NCBI GenBank assembly: GCA_024336345.1
Contig: JANFOG010000010.1
Location: forward strand, 1,550,001 to 1,614,000
DNA from: Mariannaea sp. PMI_226
Taxonomy: Eukaryota > Ascomycota > Sordariomycetes > Hypocreales > Nectriaceae
DNA: 64,000 bases
Reading direction: 5' to 3'
The notes below the pieces were generated by a model. It saw only the letters and a list, made by a program, of their open reading frames with translations. It had not been told where the DNA came from and ran no database searches. Shown here one piece after another: positions 1 to 13,200 of the stretch (position 1 is its first letter; every line of letters begins with the position of its first letter). Made by a program: the position numbers and the translations under genes.

Positions 1-1413
1 TCCCAATTCATTGAAACTGCAAGGTTTGGCTGATGGATACCACATAGGCACTATTCGATTTCAATCTGCAGAAAGACGACGTTGCGCTTGCGCAAGGAAC
101 CCTACTACTGACCTATCATTCACCAACTACGATGGACAAGGTGAATACGTACTGGTTAGAATCCGCCATCCACTTTGCACGAAATGCTCATGCAGATCAA
201 TACCATACTCTGGGTGTCCCTCCACAGGAGCAACACGTCCTTAAGCGTCTGTGGTGGTGTTGTATTCTCAGAGACAGAATAATGTCTCTGAGTTTCCGCC
301 GGCCGCTCACTATCAGGCCGAATGATTTCGACTTTGGCCAGCCAGGGCTCAGCGAAAGTGACTTCATCAACGAGGCTCGCGGTCCCTGCGTCTACAACGC
401 ACCTTCGAAGAGAAGTCTTGCATGCATGATTGCTTCGCTCTGTGAACTTGCTGCGATCCTCAACGAAGTGCTCACAACTCTGTACCCCCGGCAAAGTCGT
501 AGCACACTGACATCAGGTGACTCTGATGCTGATGCTCAGTCACTACTGGAAAAACTCGACTCATGGCACCAAAGCGCTGGCTCATCACTCACAGTGTCAG
601 AAGACGCAGTAAGCAGGAATAAACCTTTGTTGCTATTTGCAAAGATGATATCAATTTATTATTAGTATGTTGCTATATCTCCCAATTCGCTTTTCATACT
701 AACAAATGCAGCACCGCAAAGGCCTCCTTATACTATCATATTCTTCTGCTTTCTATACCAAAATTACAAGATCTCACTCATGATAAGGAGGGCTGCTTAC
801 AGATTCAATCCAATTTGAAACGCTCATTGCAAGGTGTTACCGATGATTTGAACAATCTGGCTGCCCGAGGACTGGTTGATTATTTACCGAATACCTTGTA
901 AGTACTAGACACTGAACGAAAAACCACCAAAATATGCCTTAAGTAATATGCTGATGTCTTACCAGTGTTCCCTTCTTTGCTCTTCCCTTTACTTGGAATA
1001 TCATACAGGTCAAAGTACTGATGACTGAGGGTCAGTCCAGTGGAGATCGAAAGGACCTGATGTCTTATACCAACGCTATGAGGACGCTGCGGGGGTTATA
1101 CGAAATCACTGACAGCACCCTGGACTGTATCGAGAATATTGTTACATTCGTCAAAAATGACGAACGCCCGACAACGCTGCATCAAAATCCTTTCTTACAC
1201 CATCCACTCTCGGCTAGTCTCGGGATTGTGGAGGCCACACAACCATCCGGGGACGTGTGGGTTGATCTGCTTCTCGACAACCCTCAAGATTATCTCCGAA
1301 TTGCCATGGTGGTCGACTTTTCACTTGCTCGTGGCAAATTTCCCTCGGAGCGAGATGTTTTCAACGTGTTTCACGGCTGCGATTCCAAAGACAGTGATAT
1401 CGATGAGGAATAA
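1..1413 (+). CDS. Zn2Cys6-type fungal transcription factor, C-terminal part (5' end off window)
   Basis: This is the C-terminal half of a fungal-specific transcription factor of the cutinase-regulator (Ctf1-like) type; the zinc cluster would lie off the window. Exons I can support are about 1-23, 76-664, 712-897 and 966-1413, separated by GT-AG introns (24-75, 665-711 with a CTAAC branch site, 898-965). The exon from 76 carries ALAQGTLLLTYHSP, and further on LKRLWWCCILRDR, both hallmarks of the Fungal_trans middle homology domain. A later exon carries PFFALPFTW, often seen near the C-terminus of this group, and the protein ends in an acidic tail. Expected to be a nuclear DNA-binding regulator; targets cannot be read from the sequence. 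The first intron is the least certain. An independent 5' exon must exist upstream. Confidence 0.85.
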
Positions 1414-2209
1414 GATGACCAACGTTTACTTTTACCGAGACCACTCATTTCGGTTTGATCTGCCCTTTTTTGTGAATACACGTACTGAAGAAGAGAAGAG
1501 GCTTCCCGAGTCCGGTTTCTACGTAACATGAAGCGCACAGCAAAGGCAGATGCAGCTCAAGGGGCAATTTTTCATGGGTAAACGGCAAGAGCAAATTGTT
1601 TGTAATGAAGGGGGTGGAAGGAATCAATTATATCGGCAAAATTGATGATAAATGCAGCAAATGCCCCTCTATGGCCTGTGTGTCGAAACAAAATCCCAAG
1701 GTCGCACCGCCACCAACAGTCCAGAGCTACATGGTCCCAACCCGTTTTGTTGCCACTCATGGATAGCAGATCTTGTGTCGCAGATCTCACACCTAGCCAC
1801 CTCCCCATCACAATCTTGTGGACATCTAGGCTTGGAGCTCAGCAGCTACTTTGGCATTGTATGGACTCAGTTGATCTTATCGTAGCGAGACATTGTGACA
1901 GACTCCCGAGAGGAAGAAAAAAAAGCAGTAGTTCAAGGGGACATCTGCAGCCCCATGCGCAAACTAGAAAAGTTTTGCAGCATGTGTAAGACATTTGACT
2001 TAAGTATGCACTCGCGGCCGACTCCATGGTGGTGTCTAGGACATCATCTTGTAACGCTGTTCCAACATGATTTTTGTGCCAGTTTCATCAAAAGAAGAGT
2101 GAGGAAAATATGTAATTTATATGACAAGTTCTATTAATATGTATATTTTCTTTATGCACAGACTGAATAATACAAACTCGTCATCCTTTACCACCTTTTT
2201 GGCATGTTT
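1414..2209. other. Intergenic, no gene seen
   Basis: This stretch lies between the regulator stop and the stop of the minus-strand permease, so it is a convergent 3'-3' interval. It has only short uncorrelated open frames, with no domain or splice logic. No gene is supported. Confidence 0.6.
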
Positions 2210-4066
2210 TTACCTCTCAACAACTGGACCATTGTACTCCTTTTTAGCCCAGAACAGATAGTATAGAACGCTAAAGATAACAAGAAATCCTGTAACGACA
2301 ATGTCATAGTTCATTACATCTGGAGGAGGGTTAGAAACTGGAGGCCAGAAACTGAAGAATCCAACGACGATCAAGTAGCAAATAGTCAAAACATTGTTGG
2401 CGATCCCGAAGGCACCAGGCAGGTGGAATGGGCCCCACACCAACTCAGCGCCGGTGGTGTTGGCGATAGCTGGCAGATCCGAAGCATCAGGCAGACTGAA
2501 ACCCTTGGTTGTTCGACGGTAAAGGAGCAGAACCGCGGCGATGAGGTATGAAGCATAGAGACAAGAGATCGATAGAGAAGTGACGTTGAGGAAGGCGACG
2601 GCAGAACCAACATTAATGAGTGAAAGAAGAACCGAGATAATAGAAGTAACAGTTACGGCCCAGATGGGGACAGTAGTTCGGCTGTCGACCTTTGACAGAG
2701 TGCCCCAGAAGGGTAGACCTCGGTCACGGGCAAATGACCAGAAGACTCGCGAGGTCGAGGCTAGCATACCAACAGTGGCACAAGCACCGAGGATCATGAT
2801 AATAGCAGACATAACGGTAGCTCCAGCAGTTGAGTTTGTCGCTTGCTGAAAGATGTACATGTGAGGGAATCCCAGCATGCCGGGGCCAGAGGAGATGGCA
2901 TCATCGAAGTTACCCATGCAGAATACCATAGCAACAAGCATGGCGAAACCACAGGCCCCGTTGATGACAAGACTCAATAGGATAGACCGGGGGACAACGA
3001 CAGAAGGATTGACCGTTTCCTCGGACATCTGTGGTTCTATGTAAGCGAAAGAAATACTTGGAAGGAAAACAGCAGACATAAGAGCAACATCAAGATTGAA
3101 TGCAACTCGGGGAGAATAGTTTATGTACTTACGTGGAAAGCAGCATCCGTACCAACAAAGGCAAAAGCGTTGCCCATCATGCCAACCATGAATGACAAGC
3201 CTTGAGACTGCCAGCCGCCGTTGTTAACCCAACCATTGAAGATTTCTTTCGCATCGCCGTGAGGGCCGAGGGTAACAAGGGGGATGAGAATGGCAAAGAA
3301 ACCCAGAACGTGGAGGATGAGGATAAGACCTTCAAATTTAGGGAGTGCAGAGCTGACAAGGGTGTTGACAAAGACGGCGAAGAGAAGAATGACCCAGAAA
3401 AGAAGAGTTCCTTGCCAAAGCTGAGGCACGAAACTCTCATTGTTCAAACTTGTCATGCCAAGAATCATGTTGCCGGTGAGAAGAGCGCTGGACGCGACAG
3501 ATCCTTGCCAGCCGCCGACCGTCAGCCACCCGGTAAGGTAACTCAAGAACTTTGAACAGGATCGCGGCGCCAGCATGGCAACCCAGTGGTATTGTCCACC
3601 GGAAGTCGGCGCCATGGAGACGAGCTCACTCATGGTAGTGAAAACACTGAAGTTACCAGCCCAGACAAAAATGAAGCTATAAATGAGACCAGCGGTACCA
3701 CCATTGTTGAGACCCTGGGCGAAGAGAACGGTGACGGCTTCCCAAGTAATGAGAATGGTGCAGCTGAATCCAAGGATCGTCATAAAACCAAAGTTACGCT
3801 GTTAAGCCCAGGGTTAGCACTCATCACTGAGACAATTGATGCTGCATGGTAGGCGGGTGAGATGTATGCATTCTCGTCTTTTTACTCACCCTGAGAACCT
3901 GCTTCTTTCCCAACCGGGCAAGCTGGTCATTGTCATAGTGCTCATTCTTGGAGACGACCTCAGAATGAGGCTCCCCCTCCACGAAGATGCGAGTCTCCTT
4001 GGCCTCCACGCCCTTGACAGAAGTCAAGTTGCCCAACTCATGGCTGCTTGTGTCACTACCAGCCAT
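2210..4066 (-). CDS. APC-superfamily amino acid/choline/GABA permease
   Basis: A membrane permease of the amino acid-polyamine-organocation superfamily, in the fungal choline (Hnm1)/GABA (Uga4) branch; it would import an amino acid or amine across the plasma membrane. Exons on the minus strand are 4066-3890, 3798-3133 and 3028-2210, giving 553 residues, the usual length. The introns have gtgagt and gtaagt donors. The cytosolic N-terminus (about 70 residues) ends in RRNFGFMTILGFS, the typical entry into helix 1. The family motif MAPTSGGQYHWVA follows near residue 115, then TGWLTVGGWQ, and after the second intron VVVPRSILLSLVINGA. About 12 hydrophobic segments are visible. The start at 4066 is the first ATG of the exon that leads into the conserved region. 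About 2 kb of open upstream sequence suggests an elaborate promoter. Substrate is inferred only at family level. Confidence 0.9.
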
Positions 4067-6027
4067 GATTGAAATCTGGGGAAATGGAGAAAGGCTGGAT
4101 GAGAACCCTCCGACAGGGCAGAAGTTCTAGAAGTTATGATTCAAGAGCAAGAAAAGAGTGAGACACGAGGGGAAAAGAAGGAGGAAGGATCATAGAAGAT
4201 CATGCACGAGAGTGGGAAAGGAAATAAAAGAGCAGAAAGGAAAATGGGCAGCGGGAAGGAATTTTGGGAGCCAGTGGAGGGGAGCAGTCACAGGAAGGAT
4301 CCAAACCTGACAACGGGAGCAGATGGAACAAGGGGGTCTCGCATTCAAGACAGAACCAACAACCCCGTACTACTGGTACATATATTAATTACTACGTTGT
4401 ATGTACGCGTACTCCGTGCAGGAAAGAGCATCAAGTACGGTAGAGCAGTATGAGGAATCTGATTTCACCAGCCGATACTTACCCCGTACGAGCGCACCAC
4501 CAAAATTTGGCTGTTGGTTGTTGGTTGACAGTGGAACTTGGCTAGCAGCCGGAAGATCCAACCCATGCTCCCCACCCTTGCATCCCTGGCGTCAACTGGA
4601 AGGGGGAGGAAGGGGGGGGTGTGGAGGGCCCGCCGTGCAAGGATGCTGGCATTGTTTAGATACGTTACGGAGTAGTTTGGTGTGATTTGCATCTGGCAAA
4701 TTTTCTCTTCTCCCTCTTCTCCCCTCCCTGAAATGGGCTTTTGTTCACTTTCCCCGGGAGATGGCGGGCCGTCCACCGGTCCACCGTATAGCGGAAGAAG
4801 AGAGAGGCTAATCCGCCGGCTGATTCGCCGCTATGCAAACGACTATTCTGGGAAATCCATGACCTTGTTATCAAAAAATGGCCGAGGACTTCGTACTAGT
4901 GTACGGGTACAATTCAATTACTCCATACTACGTCCATCACCTACCGGACTGCATCTTATTAGGTTCTCGCATGCCTGGTATGCCCCTTGCCGGCCAGGAG
5001 CCATTCCGTGGTCATAGTTGACTACGGAACAATAATACCAAAGTCACTCACCGAATTGCCGGAATCCTGAGCCTGGAATCCGGGCTCACCACCTCACAGG
5101 GGTGTTGCAGGTCAAGCAGCCTGGCCTGCTAGTCCAAGCAGTAATTGCTGTGTTGCTCTGCACGGAGTAGATAGTATCACGCACGTACCGGAGTTGACGT
5201 TGAAAAGTGGTGTGAGAACCCAGCCAAGGGAGGGGGGCAAGCAAGCAAGTCAGGCGGGGGGTAAAGGGGAGCGAGGGGGCCACAGAGGGGCGACAGGGGG
5301 TGCGCAACAACCAACACGCGTTCAAGGATCATTCACAAAGACCATGAATCTAAAGTGTGGCCTCTGCGTGGGTGGGCGTACGGTAATATGTACTTTGTGC
5401 CTGGACCAGGAACAAACTGCCGGGATCATCTGAACTACATAGGTGCGAAAGTATGAAGAATCCATATACCTGCCTCAATTGTCAAAGGCATTTGTTATCC
5501 CATTTCTGTTTTCGTCCATCACATCGTTTTGCCACTCATTTCATGTGTCGTTAATACGGACCCAAGCCACAAAGGAACCCTGTCCGTCGATGCATCATAT
5601 TGGACTGCATTTCACTGGCTCATTATATTCCAGTCCAACCATCACCCAACTGCATTGCCATGTCCCATCAATTGGCTGCCGTCCATTATTGTCAAACCCC
5701 TTTCTTTGCTTTTTTTTTTTTTTTGGCCCTTGCACCATGCTCCATTTGGGGACAATGCGACCAGTTGAAGTTCGTACACCCAGACTTTGTATGAGACCGT
5801 GCTGTGTACAGTATTAATGCGTAAATGCAAGGGAGTCGGGTTATGACGCACCACGGTTAATGTGTTCTCAGTTCCTGTGTTTCCTGTCTACCTGTACCTA
5901 TGTATAGTATTACACTTGACCGCACCACTCTAGCTTTTCTGGTTATTCGAGTAATAGACGTCGTAAGATGTGGAAAATAAAAAATTATGAAATATAAAAA
6001 ACGATCAGGGAAGCATAGACACCTAGT
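4067..6027. other. Long upstream region of the permease, no gene seen
   Basis: This 2 kb interval holds no convincing coding exon. It contains several variants of a TACGGAGTA-like word (near 4409, 4664 and 5161), a purine-rich block at 4135-4290, G-rich runs near 4600 and 5230-5300, and a T-rich run near 5709-5724. It would act as promoter and 5' leader of the minus-strand permease and 3' flank of the rhodopsin-domain gene. Confidence 0.5.
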
Positions 6028-7454
6028 CTAACTAGGTGATTTGTTGTCGTGTACACTCTGTACATCGACTTGCCACGTCTGGTGGATGAGGATCGTTTGA
6101 CTCGTGTGGCTGATGTGACTTTGCCCGTCCCAAGACTCCTTTTTCGCTTCTGTAGTCACCGTAGTCCCTTGCGCTGTCCTTGAATTAGACATGTCAACTA
6201 GCTCATGCACATCGCCGCGCATGTTGCGATGTGAAGCGCTCGTCGCAATCTCGTCGACTGCTTCTGCTGGCCGAGCTCTGGATGCCATAGCACTGTTCTG
6301 AGCCGACCTGTACCCAGAATGTCCTGGCTTGTAGGTTGCATATCCGTTGCTACTAGACTTGCCTTGCCGCCGTAGATCATCGACACGGGTCTGGCCCGAT
6401 TCCAGGCTATCGAGAAAAGGCTTCAGGTTGGGAACGCAAACAGTGAAAATGGCAAGGCACTGCACTAGCTGCACGGTGATTGCGGCTTCCCACGAGGAAA
6501 ATGTGAAATCGTCCGAGGCAAAGGCTCTGTTAGAGTATATGATTTGAACAACAGCGGCTGGCACAACACTTTTCTCACGCTGGTTAGGCCGGTTTGCGAA
6601 TGGGAGGCTTGGTTTTTTTTACGTACAAGATGCGACTGCCAAAGACACTAATGACCAAAATCTTCTTGGACCATGACGTGTGGATCTTCCGGGCATTCTC
6701 AACCATGATGGCGACAATGGCGATATCTGTTGCAATGTTTGCAGCCGAATAGTAAGTCCAGAAGGCACTGCGATTAATACATCGATGTCGGTCGGAATAG
6801 TCCCACGGTGTTGGTAGCTGGCACTGGAAAAAGTTGACGAAGAGTGCAGAAAATCCCCAGAGGCCAATTACGACTTCACAAGTCAAGATAATCCATTTGT
6901 GACTATTCCGGCTCATCATACGAAGGCCAATGGTGCCAGAGAATTTGGCGCAGAGCACGGAAGCGATGAACATTGCGTTGGCGGCATACTGAGTCTACAC
7001 ACACACTGTCAGTCTTTTCAGTGTTTTCTGGTCGTCATACTGCAAGTAGGATAAAAAAAGAAAAGAAAGAATAGAAGAAGAGAAAGAACATTGATATCAA
7101 TCTCCAATATCATACGTACCTTGAAGAAAGTGTCGATTTTGCTGGTGCTCAACTTGTCGAAAGGCTTTCCCAACCCACTCTCACATGCTGCGAACACAGT
7201 GATCGACTGGCCAATTGCGAACACCTGCACAACGCGGATGAGTCTGAGGTGATCTTCAGCTTGGCTCCATCTCCTCCACTTACCGTTGCGAGAACTGCGA
7301 GTGTATCGTCCAATCTGAGACGCTTGATCATGTGTATTTTCGTTCCCGAGCGAACGAAGCAGGCGAGAATAGCGATGACGAGGAACATCAACGTCAAGAC
7401 CTGGATCAGTGGGGCCTTGTTGGTGTCTGTGATGATCCTCTGCGAGTATGCCAT
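6028..7454 (-). CDS. Fungal rhodopsin-domain (PTH11-like) integral membrane protein
   Basis: A seven-helix membrane protein of the fungal rhodopsin-domain family, which includes PTH11-like receptors. Exons are 7454-7284, 7224-7120, 6994-6627 and 6568-6028; joined they give 394 residues without frame conflict. Family marks include LRLDDTLAVLAT (the R-x-DD motif between helices 1 and 2), GLGKPFDKL in the first outer loop, TQYAANAMFIASVLCAKFS entering helix 3, and FQCQLPTPWDY with RCINRSAFWTYY in the extracellular loop carrying paired cysteines. The last exon carries WEAAITVQLVQCLAIFTVCVPNLKPFLDSL, then a hydrophilic tail of roughly 130 residues, presumably cytosolic. A TTG-initiated extension upstream of the ATG at 7454 was not used. 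Role in sensing is a family-level inference; many relatives have no known ligand. Confidence 0.9.
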
Positions 7455-8693
7455 TGTGGTCAAAGTGTCAAAATGACTCTCTGCAGGACTACATGGACAA
7501 AGACGCGGCGATGAACGGCCGGAGAATATTGAGGAAAACGAGGGGCGATGTTACGACACCGGGGGAACGGAGAAGCGACAAAAATAAAAAGAGGGAAGTC
7601 AAAGAAAAAAAAAAAAGGAAAATGAAGGAGCGTGTGTCAGCTTTCTTTTCTTCAGAAACCAGACTGAGGTATGTTCGCCTCCAGTTTTCCGGTTACAAGA
7701 CGTCTAAGTGAATCAAATCCTGGCCCACGTTTACCATCTAACCTACCACCTTCATTCATAACTCTTACAGTACGTGCCTGGTATGTACACTGCCTACATT
7801 ACCTTGACCAAAAGGTCAGTGATTGCGCCATTATCACCTGCTCTAGGAAGGAGAGCACATAGCTGGCTACTTTTAACCCCTGTACCAGGAACAGGCCCGG
7901 TGCATGCACACTTGCTGTGCCATTGAACCAACAGAAAACAATGTTCCAATCTGTCCGAGAAATGCTCCAAAAGATCGACAATTGACTCACCGGCTGGCCA
8001 ATAAGAATTTACCGGGTGATTCCGACCCCCGGTCCACTTGACCAACAGGGGGGGGAGGGTTGGTATCCCTGCAGCCAACAAGGATCACAATGGGGGCCTG
8101 AAGTCTAACCATTGGCTTGTTGGTTAGTAACGAAAATGATTCCAGTGTGATAGATGTGTCATTTGTATGTACTGTGTTGTATTTCGCACAAAAACAAAAG
8201 CAAAAAGAGAAAAGTGGGAGAATAAGGGAAAAGCAAAGAAAAAGCAAACAAGAATGAGAACTCAACCGAAGGGAAGAGCTTGCGTCGCCTGAGACAAAAC
8301 ATTGTGCCAGCGGCGCAGTCAGTTAGTATCCTTGTCTCAACCTAGCTGCCCACAGCCACCACTCAGTTATGCCAAGCAGCTGGGCGAGGAGGTATAGTTC
8401 TCACGAAATGTGGCATGGATTCGGATCCAACGGCGTAGTCGGGAGTTATGCGGATATTATTATTTCAAGGCCCCGAAACTCGCTGCCGCGCGGAGCGAGG
8501 TGTCTCGCAAGGCCTTGTCGATGTGACGCACGCACTTCCTAGTGTTCCAAGGATATCGGTTTTTCAAATTATCACGGATATGAGTACATGCAACCAGAAT
8601 GGAACTACTCAGTCAGTCGTCAGACGTAACTTGCTTGAGAATGAATGAGTAACGTAGCACTGCAAGTAAGGTAAACTAATTAGCCGTACCGCT
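7455..8693. other. Intergenic, no gene seen
   Basis: Upstream flank of the rhodopsin-domain gene and downstream flank of the GNAT gene. It contains purine-rich tracts (about 7560-7630 and 8180-8260) but no exon I can support. Confidence 0.5.
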
Positions 8694-9509
8694 TCACACC
8701 GAGGGCTTCACGGTTTTACCCTCCTCGTACTTCCCCCCGATAGGCCGCCACATTTGCCAAAAGGTCATTGGCTGCAGCTCCTGGTCGATCTTTTCCCACG
8801 CCTCTCCAGCGTCTTCTTTAATCGGCTGCACTCTATTCTCATTGACGACAATGAAACCATGCTTCTCGTACACTGGCACGCCGTACTTGGTAGCGTCCAG
8901 CCACATTTCAACTCCCATCTCGTCAGCCTTTTGCTTGCCCCATGCCAGTATCAAGTCTGCAACACCTTGACGCCGGTAATCCGGGTGGGTAAAGAGGATA
9001 TTTAGGTCTTGCAGAATTAGTTTCAAAAGAATAAGAAAAAGTTGGGCTGCCAGGGACGGCGCTCATGGAGTTCCATAATTCAGCCCATGGGGCTTCGACT
9101 TACACACTTGGGGTCTCGCTCCCATCTTCCGCCTCGGGGCATCAAACTGCTCCAGACATTGGCTAACATATTCCCGGGTCTCCCCTTCCGGGTACCAATA
9201 AGCATTCGAATGATCGTCAGGCTTCGCAAACGGGTTCTCTGCGCACACTTTCCATAAACCAGCTCCGGCGATGTTGCCATTATCATCGACCACCTTAACC
9301 CAGTGGCTTGTTGGGTCTGATTTATGCCAATCCAGCTGGAGACTAACAGATTCCTGAAGAGACTCAGCTCGTGCTAAAGGCCCATTGCCGCGAAGGGGGC
9401 AAAACATGCGAAAGAAAATTTGCAGGGGATTCTCGTATGACACCCATTGACACTCAATCAAGTCGTCAAAATCTTTAGCAATGTCCACCTCGAGGAATTG
9501 GAAAGGCAT
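8694..9509 (-). CDS. GNAT-family N-acetyltransferase
   Basis: An acetyl-CoA-dependent N-acetyltransferase of the GNAT fold, probably acting on a small molecule. Two exons, 9509-9104 and 9007-8694, give 239 residues, normal for the fungal members. The intron (9008-9103) has a gtaagt donor and joins PQVY to LNILFTHPDYRRQG. That junction restores GNAT motif A: a beta strand, then RRQGVADLIL at the position of the pyrophosphate-binding R/Q-x-x-G-x-G/A loop. YEKHGFIVVNE near the C-terminus is the usual 'Y-x-x-x-GF' motif B. The ATG at 9509 was chosen because the frame upstream is low-complexity and lacks an ATG near the conserved start MPFQFLEVDIAKDFDDL. Substrate is unknown. Confidence 0.88.
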
Positions 9510-10008
9510 GATGGCCAAAAAAAAAAAAAATGTGTTCCAAATTTGACTGGGATGAGAAAGAATGCTCGTAAATGGCCGTGGACTCGTGAAAGGGAGGACA
9601 GACAAAAGCTGAAGAAGAAGCAATTCGTAGAGGGGTCTATAAAAGAGGCACAGCAAAGGTCGAACTAGGACACACAGTTCATGAGGCACAGCTCCATGCC
9701 CCCGTTCTCTTGCATAACAAGGGACCTGGGAAACCTGATGGATAAATTCATGCTGACTCCGTTCAAGGGGCTCTAATGCTGACTCCAATAAGTGACCTTG
9801 ACGGCTAGCTAAGTTGTGCGAATAAAGATATCCTTACTAGGCTACTCAATGGAAGAATATCACGTCCAGCTTCTCGGTCCTCGGCAAGGAATGGTTACAT
9901 GCACACCGATTTCCTTAGAGGCACATGCTCTCGCAACCACGGAGGGACAGGGGAAAGCATGGACGGATCAGCACAGAATATGGGCTCAGAAAATGTGTAC
10001 CCGGAGAG

Positions 10009-10058
10009 AAAAAAAAAAGAAAAGAAAAGAAAAGAAAAGAAAAGAAAAGAAAAGAAAG
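10009..10058. repeat. AAAAG pentanucleotide microsatellite
   Basis: About eight uninterrupted AAAAG units follow an A-rich start. The array sits in noncoding sequence upstream of the GNAT gene. Confidence 0.9.
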
Positions 10059-10190
10059 GTGATTGTTTTAGTCCCAAGCCATGGCGCGTTATAACGTATG
10101 TGTGAGGAGAGATGTGATGTGATGGGGCTACCCAACGGGGCGTCGGAAATCCTCTCGAGGAACATTCGCCCTGAATCCTTGTGGATGGGA

Positions 10191-10204
10191 GGGGGGGGGG
10201 GGGG
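10191..10204. repeat. Poly-G run
   Basis: A run of fourteen G residues in noncoding sequence, preceded by GGGA. Another G run of about ten lies at 14020-14030. Confidence 0.9.
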
Positions 10205-13200
10205 CCTGCTAGTCCAAGGTATGCATCAAGCTAGGGCAGTCAGGGTCCACGGGAAGAAAAGCTAGCTACTCTCGGGGTGTTTGTTATCTGAGATCCCTGA
10301 ATGTAGGTGTGCCGTTGTATCTGGCCCTTGCTCAATCAGACCCTCATGTCCGCTGGTTTCGGCAATCGGCATAACCGGATACTCGAAGTTCCAAACACCC
10401 TCCAGGATACTGGCCCACAAGTTGAGGTAACTCATCACAGAGCAATTAGAGAAAGCTAGGTCGACTCCCACTTAGTACATGCATGGGTCCTGAACCAGGA
10501 CATTTCATCCCCGGGGCACAGGGACGTCCATTGTAGTTCAGAACGGGGTGGCATTTTCTTGAATACGGTAAACAGAGGATGGAAAAAAGCTCGATGCTAC
10601 TCTGATGTATTCTTTTTCTCCGGGCCAGGGCCGGAGTTACTTTGGTAAACATCACTTCACCAAGTTCCAAGCTCAGTGGCGAGTCCAAGAAGGCTACAAA
10701 CGATACCGGACGTGCCATCAACCAGTAGAATATCGACTTAATTAATGTGGATAATACAGATGCGCTAATAGCTATACAATTATCGAGACACTGATAATTT
10801 TACTGATGTTTTCCAGGTTTACTGAAAACTAGAGCTTATAGCTCACATCTGTTCATTTCGTGTTGGGACGCTGATGGATGCGTGCTATAGGTTAGGCCTT
10901 GCCAATCTTACGGCCCGCCAGATCAACTGACATGATGTATTTCATCGTAAGAATGATGAGCAACCTAACATGAATAGCCTTAGATTTATGGTGCATCTGT
11001 CAAGTTTGACGGGCTTTTTTTTTTTTGGGTGATCAATTAATAGTAAGATATGAGAGCTGGCATTCATTGTCACCATTGCTCTCCGCCTCTACTCCGTTTT
11101 CACCTCCGTAGGCTCCGCCGTGTTGAGTTGGGAATGACATGCATGGTGCAGATACCGACGAAAATTTCATGTCAATCACAACACACTCAATCTTCTCCAA
11201 TGAGAGGATTAGGTAGCGTTGTCTGCCTTGTTTGAAGCAGTATATCGACACTGTGATATGCGTCGTGCTGATCATCCATTGATGATGGCCGTATAGATGA
11301 GTAAGGGGAGGAGATAGGAGGGTTTGTTTCCAACAACGAAGCATGCTCTAGCTATCAAGTTAAAAACGATACCCTGGGGGATCTATCAAACCATTTTCAA
11401 TGAAAGCGACATATGAAAGGCAACAGATTCAATGCCCTTGACTATCATTGAGCGACTGACTATCTGCATACTTCTGAGGTTCTCTAGTATTCAAGAGGAG
11501 AATGAAATTTGATAATCTGGATTTTTTTGTAAGCAACCAAGTAGAGAGTGTGGCAGACTTTTTAGCTTTGTATAGGTAAGCTTAGCAGAAACATAGCTAT
11601 TCTCTATCGAAATGACCAACAATGCCACGTATTTGCAAACTCCCACAATACCAATCTTAGGGTTCTTCATGATAGCCGAAAACGGAATATTCCAGCTCCA
11701 AGGCCTAACTTTTGGAATTAAATTGTACGGAATCAAGATGGATGAGGGAAGGAAAGCTGATCTAGATATGGGTGAAGACAACCTTGAACCAGCACCCCGC
11801 TATTATTTCTGACTGATTCATGAGGAGGCCGAGATATTCAGTCCAAACAGAATTGGAAGTAAGAACTCCATTAACTAGTCCTGCGAAAAGTATTGCGCGA
11901 TGTTTGCAAATTCCTAACCCCTACGGTATTTTGATAAAGAGGGGTTGCTTTTGATGTTTGCAGGACACATGCAACCGAGTCGAGAGCCAAGAGACGTGCT
12001 CAGCCTTATACTATCTCAGTAGCCCCAACCCCTGAGCTACATATGTTATAGAATCCCCCATTCCAATTCAGACGACCTCGTTGTTCTTTGAGCAGTCGTG
12101 GTTGTGACATAATTCCACCAATCATGGCACGGATGCTCTCTGGACCCCTGACGGGCTCCAAAGCCGCATGGTACTCCCGGCCAGGGGTTCGCTCAGCACT
12201 ATGGTTTCCGCAGCTTGTTTGAGCGGTATTGTACAGTCACGTGGCGAATAATCTCATGGAGCATCGACGAGATCCGCTAATGCATTCTTCAGGTGATGTG
12301 TCAAATAAAGAGATTGAAGCGCAAAAGAGATTGCACCAGGCATCTCCTGTCACTAACCCCTCCGTCTTCTCCCAAAAGGTAAGAGACAAAAATACTCTGG
12401 CCTATTGCTTCTAATATTGGAAGAGATAGTTCATGCCTGAAGCAATGCCAAATGAATACAGACGAGTATGTGTGTGACTGACAATACTAGTCATCGTGCA
12501 CCTTTGTCCAACCCCCCAACTAATATTTCGACGATGGTCTATCACCAAAATTTACCTGCCTGATGGTGCAAGGGATCACACGTTCGCCTCAAAGACGCAG
12601 CAACCCCTCCTAGCTTATTTCACGTATGTCTACGTTGGAAATTGGTTCACCAAGTTTAAATTAGCGCCCAAGCTCTTAATTAACTGGTATGCCTTGAATA
12701 AAGCAGCGCACTTTCAGACACCTGAGTTGCTCTCCGAGGATGTCCTGCTTACGCAACCTCTCCGGGTCTTCAGTTTGGATAGGCTGTGGCTCGTCATCCA
12801 CCAAACTTGGGCAGTGGATTCATTTGTCGATTCAGGACGGGTGGGATCAGGATCCAGCCCATGAGGACTACCCTTGAACAAGACTTTGAGTTTTTTCACA
12901 ACTTCCCGTCCAAGTTGATAAATCTTGTCCCAGTCCCTACAAATACGAGCGTGTTGTTGCAACTTGAACATGACTGACATCCCTGTGTTTGGTTGATATG
13001 TCAGTACTCCGCTGTCATCTAGGCTTTTTTTTCTCTCCTTTTTGCATTTCTCTCGCAAATAATTTTGTATATCATGCTTCCAAACCATCAGTTTTTAAGA
13101 GTCCATATACATCGAGCCAACTCAGTTGATAACCTTGAGAGCAGATCGTCTCACACCTGGTTTGCTTTTATCTGAACAAATACACTTTTGAAATTCTCTG

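Noticed and set aside
9510..9788. N-terminal extension of the first GNAT protein
   Set aside because: The open frame upstream of 9509 lacks an ATG near conserved sequence and is low-complexity, including a Phe run.
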